Below, piece by piece: positions 15,965 to 19,847 of a stretch of DNA of 19,847 nt (the first letter of the stretch is position 1; every line of letters starts with the position of its first letter). This DNA comes from Prevotella sp. UBA2711 (GTDB lineage: Bacteria > Bacteroidota > Bacteroidia > Bacteroidales > Bacteroidaceae): NCBI GenBank assembly GCA_002354095.1, contig DEKX01000010.1, forward strand, positions 1 through 19,847, read 5' to 3'. Made by a program: the position numbers and the translations under genes. The notes under the pieces are model-generated. The model was not told the DNA's origin and did not search any database. It saw only the letters and a list, made by a program, of their open reading frames with translations.

Positions 15965-16474
15965 TTAGTCTTGATTAAAAATGTTTAATGCTTCTTGTCT
16001 ATTCACATTCTTGGCAAGGAATCGCTCGAAATCCATGCCGAAATGATGCCAACGGTATTCTGCCACCACATAGCGGCCATCGGCTGTTAGTTCCAAGCTT
16101 CTGATGACACCGTTTATGAAACGGAAATCATCCAGAATACCTCCCAGTTTCGAACCCATCCATAGCGGACGCACCAGCCCGTGATAGTTTTTGAAGATAA
16201 AGAGCCGACGCCCCTTTTCTGGATGGAAACGAGTGCTTTTTATCACACCTACCATAGCATCGATGCTACCATCACCGTCCACATCACCCGTATCAAATCG
16301 GTAAACGGGATAAGGCAGTGTCCAATGGTCGTAAGTAGAATCTGTCCGCAACGTTACCATCGCTATGGTATCGTTTTTCTGCTCTAAGGCGAAGCCTCCA
16401 GCCGTCTGGCTGAAGACGGTCATGCTTACCGTCAAAAGCCAACAGCTTACAGCCAATCGCCACTGAACAATCAT
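15965..16474 (-). CDS. Small secreted protein with a DxDxDG calcium-type loop
   Basis: A 169-residue protein I cannot assign to a named family. Residues 1-23 form a signal peptide ending VFSQ. DTGDVDGDGSIDAMVGV (61-77) is a DxDxDG loop like those of FG-GAP/EF-hand-like calcium sites in extracellular proteins: Asp64, Asp66, Asp68 and Asp72. The rest is beta-rich with aromatic residues (TLPYPVYRF at 52-60, RLFIFKNYHG at 90-99, VAEYRWHHFGMDFERF at 137-152), perhaps a single propeller-blade-like or small beta domain. Its ATG overlaps the stop of the lipoprotein gene by four bases (ATGA), and DUF3160 starts 16 bases later. This suggests an exported partner of those proteins. The function is unknown. 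Confidence 0.75.
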   Translation of the reverse strand: MIVQWRLAVSCWLLTVSMTVFSQTAGGFALEQKNDTIAMVTLRTDSTYDHWTLPYPVYRFDTGDVDGDGSIDAMVGVIKSTRFHPEKGRRLFIFKNYHGLVRPLWMGSKLGGILDDFRFINGVIRSLELTADGRYVVAEYRWHHFGMDFERFLAKNVNRQEALNIFNQD

Positions 16475-17613
16475 AGCAGACTCTTAATCTCTGCCTCCAA
16501 ATCCTGCACCTGGGCTGCACGTTTATAGAGCGCGTTGTCACGAGTTATCAGGAAATAATCGGGCAACCCCTGTATGTTATAGCTAATCAGCGTCTGAGAG
16601 TCAAGTCCCTGAGGGTCACGGACACTAATCCAAGGCAGAGCTTCTGTCTGTTGCTTCCAGAAATGCTCATCAGGATCGAGTGATACCTGATAGATTTCCA
16701 AACCCTGGGCATGATATTTATTATATAGTTCGCGTAAGAGAAGAATGCGCTCTGGCGACTTTTCCATACTGAACAGATGGAAATCGAGCAATACGACTTT
16801 GCCTTTCAACTCCGTCAAGTGACGCTGTTGTCCTTTATTATCTGCCAAGGCAATATCAATGACTCCGGCTGTTTCAACCTGACTCATGTCAATCGTACTG
16901 GCTTCTTTGGCTTCGGCTATCCGCACATTCTTCATTCCTTCGATGGCTATATTATGCAGATTGGCACCGCGCTCTGAATTGGGGTGATAGGCATCCCAAC
17001 TGGTAGCTACTGCAGCAAAGAGCTTGATATCGTCTTTATCCGAACGGGGATTGAATATCAACGTATTCCCAAGTGCCTGAAACAAAGCGAAATAAGCATA
17101 CGAACGATTGGGTTCCTTCAAGATATAGTTCATCTTTACATCTTCCTTATAGGCACGAATCATCTTCAGAATACTGTCGTTCGATTCGTCAACACCCAGC
17201 GACTGATTATTCGCAACAGCCATAGCACGCTTGGTTAAGTCTATCTGCTTCAAGGTCAATTCCTTTATTTTCTGACAATTGTCTGAACCGCTTATCTCAT
17301 ACTGAGTAGCCATCTGCGGATACTGCGCTTTGACGGTCACTGTCTCCGTAGAATCGATACTCACATTGATAATTTGATCACTGATACGCAGACGGTAGAA
17401 TTCAGGAGCTTCCGTCTGTTTCTCGGCAAAAGCGAAAGCACCGTCCTCATCGAGTTTTACAGAGTCAAGCACCGTCACCTGCTCCAACCCTACATTCTCA
17501 AAGTAGAGCACAGAGTCTTTAGCATTGGTAATATTACCTTCCACATGGAATTTCTTCTCACTACAAGAGGCCAGCCCCAACAGGGCAGTGGCCATGATTA
17601 GATACTTTTTCAT
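16471..17613 (-). CDS. DUF4369 thioredoxin-fold lipoprotein lacking the CxxC
   Basis: A 380-residue lipoprotein. MKKYLIMATALLGLASC gives a lipobox with Cys17, so I start at 17613; the frame is open for 32 more codons upstream, but these cross the promoter. Residues about 20-110 are a DUF4369 beta domain (FHVEGNITNAKDSVLYFEN), 110-235 a helical middle, and 245-380 a TlpA/AhpC-type thioredoxin fold: LKGKVVLLDFHLF (269-281), LEIYQVSLDPDEHFW (305-319), and GLPDYFL (349-355) with the cis-proline at 351. In TlpA/ResA proteins the position after the first strand is WCxxC; here it reads SMEKS (282-286), so neither redox cysteine is present and thiol-disulfide activity is excluded. Bacteroidetes have many such variants; a binding or scaffold role is inference. 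It heads a four-gene operon. Confidence 0.88.
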   Translation of the reverse strand: MKKYLIMATALLGLASCSEKKFHVEGNITNAKDSVLYFENVGLEQVTVLDSVKLDEDGAFAFAEKQTEAPEFYRLRISDQIINVSIDSTETVTVKAQYPQMATQYEISGSDNCQKIKELTLKQIDLTKRAMAVANNQSLGVDESNDSILKMIRAYKEDVKMNYILKEPNRSYAYFALFQALGNTLIFNPRSDKDDIKLFAAVATSWDAYHPNSERGANLHNIAIEGMKNVRIAEAKEASTIDMSQVETAGVIDIALADNKGQQRHLTELKGKVVLLDFHLFSMEKSPERILLLRELYNKYHAQGLEIYQVSLDPDEHFWKQQTEALPWISVRDPQGLDSQTLISYNIQGLPDYFLITRDNALYKRAAQVQDLEAEIKSLL

Positions 17614-17637
17614 TTCGTTACGTTTATGAATTTGCTG

Positions 17638-17645
17638 CAAAGGTA
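17638..17645 (-). promoter_or_regulatory. -7 box of the envelope operon
   Basis: The minus strand reads TACCTTTG, a TAnnTTTG match, 24 bases before the lipoprotein ATG at 17613. The -33 element is weak. It lies within the upstream open extension of the frame, which supports the shorter protein. Confidence 0.6.
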
Positions 17646-17689
17646 ATACATTTTTTCGATTAAGCGAAGCGAAATACAAAGAAAAATAG

Positions 17690-17697
17690 TAATTTTG
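17690..17697 (+). promoter_or_regulatory. -7 box of the DUF2851-thioesterase unit
   Basis: TAATTTTG matches TAnnTTTG and lies 20 bases before the ATG at 17718. A -33 TTTG is not clear at the right spacing. Confidence 0.55.
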
Positions 17698-17717
17698 CAG
17701 GCAGCACAATCAATCTT

Positions 17718-19019
17718 ATGGAACAATTACTGCATTACGTTTGGAAACATAAGCTTTTCCCACTGGGCAACTTACAGACTACTGACGGTCTGGAAGTGGA
17801 AGTCATAGACCCTGGTCTTCATAACCGCAATAGCGGACCTGATTTCTTCAATGCGAAAGTCAAAATCAATGGTACCCTATGGGTGGGCAATGTCGAGATT
17901 CATGATAAATCGTCCGACTGGTATCTGCATGGGCATGACAAGGATCAGGCGTATGATAATGTGGTGCTGCATGTGACAGGACTTCCCGACAGGGATGTAA
18001 CCAATACCCAAGGACAGTTTATCCCACAGATGCAACTGGATATTCCTGATTCCGTCAGGGAGAACTACGAAGAACTGCTGCGCACCGATCAGTATCCCCC
18101 TTGCTACAGAATCATCCCCGACCTTCCCCGACTGACCATCCACTCCTGGATGGCTGCTTTGCAGACAGAAAGATTGGAACAGAAGACACAGGCTATCTGC
18201 CGCCGTGCTCAGCGTATGAATGGTTCTTGGGAGGATGCTTACTTCATGACACTGGCTCGCAACTATGGATTCGGTATCAATGGGGATGCCTTCGAGGAAT
18301 GGGCAGCTCACATTCCGCTTTCTGCCGTAGCACATCACCGTGACAACCTGTTTCAGATAGAGGCTATTTTCATGGGGCAGGCGGGACTGTTGGATATCCA
18401 GGCCATCCCCGAACGCTACCAACAGGACGCTCTCAATGAGGGCTATTTTGCCAAACTGCGCAACGAGTATCAGTATCTGGCACATAAATTCTCATGGCAA
18501 CCGATGGATTACAAACGCTGGAAATTCCTGCGCCTGAGACCACAGAATTTCCCTCATATCCGATTGTCGCAACTGGCGAATCTCTATTATGAATACAAAA
18601 CAGGACTTTCACAACTGATAGAATGTGCTGATTCTCTGGCCTTACACGATTTGATGAAGACAAAAGTAACACCCTATTGGGAGACGCACTATACTTTTGG
18701 ATCCTCCAGCGAACAGAACGAAAAGAGCTTGTCACCGTTTTCCATCAATCTGTTGCTCATCAACACGTGTATCCCCATGCTGTTTGCCTATGGACGCCAT
18801 ACTGCCAACGAACAATTGTGCGACCGTGCCTTCGACTTGCTGGAACAACTGAAGGCTGAAAACAATTACATCATCCGACTTTGGAAAGAATGTGGACTGA
18901 GTGTGGAAAATGCCGGTGACTCACAGGCATTAATACAACTGAAGAAAGAATATTGCGACAAGAAGGAATGCCTGCGCTGTCGCATTGGCTATGAATACTT
19001 GAAAAAATTGAAGAATTGA
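17718..19019 (+). CDS. DUF2851 family protein
   Basis: A 433-residue cytoplasmic protein typical of Bacteroidetes DUF2851. The N-terminal part has the family signature NSGPDFFNAKVKI (38-50), then WVGNVEIH (55-62), SSDWYLHGHDKD (65-76) and AYDNVVLHV (78-86). The array of Asp42, Glu60, His62 and later His residues recalls a PD-(D/E)XK nuclease core or another metal site, but I cannot confirm this. The middle (about 150-395) is helical and rich in aromatic residues (RWKFLRLRPQNFP). The C-terminus holds Cys413, Cys418 and Cys421 in YCDKKECLRCRIG, a likely zinc or Fe-S cluster ligand set. No signal peptide. It ends 11 bases before the thioesterase ATG, so they form one transcript. The function is unknown. 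Confidence 0.9.
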   Translation: MEQLLHYVWKHKLFPLGNLQTTDGLEVEVIDPGLHNRNSGPDFFNAKVKINGTLWVGNVEIHDKSSDWYLHGHDKDQAYDNVVLHVTGLPDRDVTNTQGQFIPQMQLDIPDSVRENYEELLRTDQYPPCYRIIPDLPRLTIHSWMAALQTERLEQKTQAICRRAQRMNGSWEDAYFMTLARNYGFGINGDAFEEWAAHIPLSAVAHHRDNLFQIEAIFMGQAGLLDIQAIPERYQQDALNEGYFAKLRNEYQYLAHKFSWQPMDYKRWKFLRLRPQNFPHIRLSQLANLYYEYKTGLSQLIECADSLALHDLMKTKVTPYWETHYTFGSSSEQNEKSLSPFSINLLLINTCIPMLFAYGRHTANEQLCDRAFDLLEQLKAENNYIIRLWKECGLSVENAGDSQALIQLKKEYCDKKECLRCRIGYEYLKKLKN

Positions 19020-19030
19020 AAGTTAAAGAT

Positions 19031-19444
19031 ATGAGTAAATACGTTTTTGAAGCCCGAATGGAGGTGCGCGACTATGAGTGCGACATCGAAGGAATTGTCA
19101 ATAATGCCAATTATCTGCATTATACGGAACATACACGTCACCTGTTCCTGAAACACTGCGGACTGAGTTTCGCTGAGATGCACGAAAAAGGGGTGGATGC
19201 CGTGGTGGCGCGTATGGAACTGCAATACAAAGTACCCCTGCGCTGCGACGACGAGTTTATCTCACGCCTGTGGCTGGAAAAGGACAGTTTTAAGTATATC
19301 TTCCATCACGACATCTACCGCGCCTCCGACGAAGCCATCTGCTTCAAAGCCAAGGTGATGCTGGTGTGCCTCATCAACGGCCGTCTAGGCGAAAGCGAGG
19401 AATACGACCGTGCCTTTGCACCTTATATTAAACAGCAACGGTAG
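19031..19444 (+). CDS. Hotdog-fold acyl-CoA thioesterase (4HBT / YbgC type)
   Basis: A 137-residue single hotdog domain, which hydrolyses acyl-CoA thioesters; length matches YbgC/FadM-type proteins. The active-site segment is RDYECDIEGIVNNANYLHYTE (13-33, cited by position), with Asp18 at the place of the YbgC catalytic Asp and the NNANYL turn before the long helix. ELQYKVPLRCDDEFI (63-77) forms the central strands. I start at the ATG 19031 (MSKYVFEARM); the frame can be extended five codons to a TTG inside the DUF2851 stop region, which is less likely. The substrate chain length cannot be judged. It lies 11 bases after DUF2851. Confidence 0.9.
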   Translation: MSKYVFEARMEVRDYECDIEGIVNNANYLHYTEHTRHLFLKHCGLSFAEMHEKGVDAVVARMELQYKVPLRCDDEFISRLWLEKDSFKYIFHHDIYRASDEAICFKAKVMLVCLINGRLGESEEYDRAFAPYIKQQR

Positions 19445-19487
19445 CTCTACTGGATGACCATTGACCTTTGACCTGCGTGCCTACTGG

Positions 19488-19528
19488 GGTATAAAAACAA
19501 GAAAAACCGAAGGAAATTTCTCCTCCGG
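19488..19528 (-). terminator. Terminator of the HU-smalltalk unit
   Basis: On the minus strand CCGGAGGA (19528-19521) and TCCTTCGG (19514-19507) form an eight-pair stem with one G-U pair and a six-base loop, followed by a T-rich run (TTTTTCTTGTTTTTAT). It lies 63 bases past the smalltalk stop. On the plus strand there is no T-run, so it is poorly placed to stop the thioesterase transcript. Confidence 0.7.
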
Positions 19529-19571
19529 CTCTCTTCGTTACAAGTAGAACGGTCCATGTCCCATGTTTAGA

Positions 19572-19588
19572 GCCCCTTGGTAAGGGGC
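19572..19588 (-). repeat. Short GC hairpin after the smalltalk gene
   Basis: GCCCCTT (19572-19578) and AAGGGGC (19582-19588) pair perfectly over seven bases with a three-base loop. It lies between the smalltalk stop and the terminator, and has no T-run of its own. Confidence 0.5.
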
Positions 19589-19611
19589 GGCTATAATGCA
19601 GGGTTATAGCC
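19589..19611 (-). repeat. Inverted repeat across the smalltalk stop codon
   Basis: GGCTATAA and TTATAGCC are a perfect eight-base inverted repeat around TGCAGGG. It covers the last six codons and the stop of the smalltalk gene. In RNA this would be a hairpin at the end of the reading frame. Confidence 0.5.
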
Positions 19612-19701
19612 AATACATGATACAGTGCCTAATGCCGTTCCCATAGCGGTGAGGATACTTATCAGTATCTGAATCACCATTTTCCATGTTTCTTTCTTCA
19701 T
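19591..19701 (-). CDS. Smalltalk family micro-protein, 36 residues
   Basis: A very short gene too small for ordinary gene finders. It reads MKKETWKMVIQILISILTAM and then GTALGTVSCIGYNPAL. The pattern MKKxxWKxxIQxLISILTAxxTxLGxxSC is that of the Bacteroidetes 'smalltalk protein' family: a charged start, one hydrophobic segment of about 20 residues, and a late Cys (29), like an unusually short lipoprotein or signal-anchored peptide. The family is usually found just after an HU-like DNA-binding gene, as here (68 bases downstream of that stop). The role is unknown. It shares a transcript with the HU gene, with a UUCG-type hairpin between them. Confidence 0.85.
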   Translation of the reverse strand: MKKETWKMVIQILISILTAMGTALGTVSCIGYNPAL

Positions 19702-19739
19702 AATTTCAAGTTTCAGGTTTCAAGGTTTTCATTTCGAAA

Positions 19740-19763
19740 GGAACGCGCCCGAAGGCGCATTCC
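19740..19763 (-). terminator. UUCG hairpin between HU-like gene and smalltalk
   Basis: On the minus strand GGAATGCGCC, loop TTCG and GGCGCGTTCC form a ten-pair stem (one G-U) capped by the very stable UUCG tetraloop. The bases after it (TTTCGAAATG) contain only a short T-run, so it is more likely a partial terminator or an mRNA-end stabiliser, giving less smalltalk than HU. Confidence 0.5.
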
Positions 19764-19769
19764 TGAAGA

Positions 19770-19847
19770 TTATCCTTCGGCAGAAGGACCGCTTGCGTTG
19801 CCACCACCAGTGTAGTGGCCCGTGTTGCCACCCTCAGCCTCAGGGTC
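19770..19847 (-). CDS. HU-family DNA-binding protein, C-terminal tail only
   Basis: Twenty-five codons and a TAA are visible; the rest lies beyond the window edge. The tail is Gly-rich and acidic (DPEAEGGNTGHYTGGGNASG followed by PSAEG), the kind of low-complexity end that follows the HU fold in Bacteroidales HU-like proteins. The call rests on this tail and on the smalltalk gene just downstream, its usual partner. The DNA-binding domain itself cannot be seen. Confidence 0.65.
   Translation of the reverse strand, partial: DPEAEGGNTGHYTGGGNASGPSAEG

Noticed and set aside
16395..16440. Short inverted repeats (CCGTCT/AGACGG and GACGGT/ACCGTC) in the signal-peptide region of the small secreted gene
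   Set aside because: Stems of six bases in coding sequence are expected by chance, and the signal peptide reads normally.
17614..17709. 32-codon N-terminal extension of the DUF4369 lipoprotein
   Set aside because: The lipoprotein signal starts at 17613 and the extension crosses the TACCTTTG promoter box.
17877..18485. 202-codon minus-strand frame opposite DUF2851
   Set aside because: It is antisense to a conserved gene and shows no domain or promoter.
19016..19030. TTG start for the thioesterase overlapping the DUF2851 stop
   Set aside because: ATG at 19031 gives a full hotdog domain; TTG starts are rare. The same reasoning removes the TTG starts of the NUDIX and DUF3160 genes.
19455..19475. 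Repeated GACC/TTGACC units after the thioesterase
   Set aside because: Only two to three copies of a six-base word; too short for a repeat array or a defensible binding site.
1..19847. CRISPR array, insertion sequence, integrase or phage genes
   Set aside because: No regularly spaced direct repeats, transposase or integrase motifs were seen in either strand.

Overview
The window looks like chromosomal DNA of a Bacteroidales bacterium, most likely Prevotella or a close relative. The evidence is the repeated promoter motif TAnnTTTG (the Bacteroidetes -7 box) in front of most transcription units, the family content (DUF4369 lipoprotein, DUF2851, DUF3160, CPBP protease, HU-like protein with a Gly-rich acidic tail, 'smalltalk' micro-protein) and the near absence of strong Shine-Dalgarno sites. 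The species call is inference; no rRNA is present.

Layout. 1-745 (minus): GC-rich, open-ended piece of an Rhs-repeat protein with its own promoter. 746-1216: spacer carrying a tRNA with anticodon CAU, its promoter and its terminator. 1217-2921 (plus): ribF and a CPBP membrane protease, ending in a convergent terminator region. 2942-9733 (minus): a long tightly packed unit topA-aroK-speA-argB-ECF sigma factor, followed by a small membrane protein that may be the sigma partner. 9783-11767 (minus): SGNH acetylesterase and a NUDIX hydrolase. 11846-12670 (plus): secreted alpha/beta-hydrolase esterase, divergent from the SGNH esterase and sharing a symmetric promoter region with it. 12644-17613 (minus): four-gene envelope operon (thioredoxin-fold lipoprotein without the CxxC, secreted DxDxDG protein, YARHG/DUF3160 protein, CapA-like metallophosphoesterase). 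17718-19444 (plus): DUF2851 protein and a hotdog thioesterase. 19488-19847 (minus): tail of an HU-like DNA-binding protein, a 36-residue smalltalk protein and a series of hairpins.

Most of the window is housekeeping: cofactor synthesis (FAD), chorismate pathway (AroK), arginine and polyamine synthesis (ArgB, SpeA) and DNA topology (TopA). I do not see a clear novel defence or mobile system. The points most worth a second look are a GC-rich palindromic repeat read in frame inside ribF, the promoter-bearing Rhs tail, the overlapping symmetric divergent promoters between two esterases, the redox-dead thioredoxin-fold operon, and the HU/smalltalk locus with its hairpins.

Several start codons were moved from the longest open frame to a better-supported ATG (NUDIX 10310, DUF3160 15948, DUF4369 lipoprotein 17613, thioesterase 19031); reasons are in the entries.
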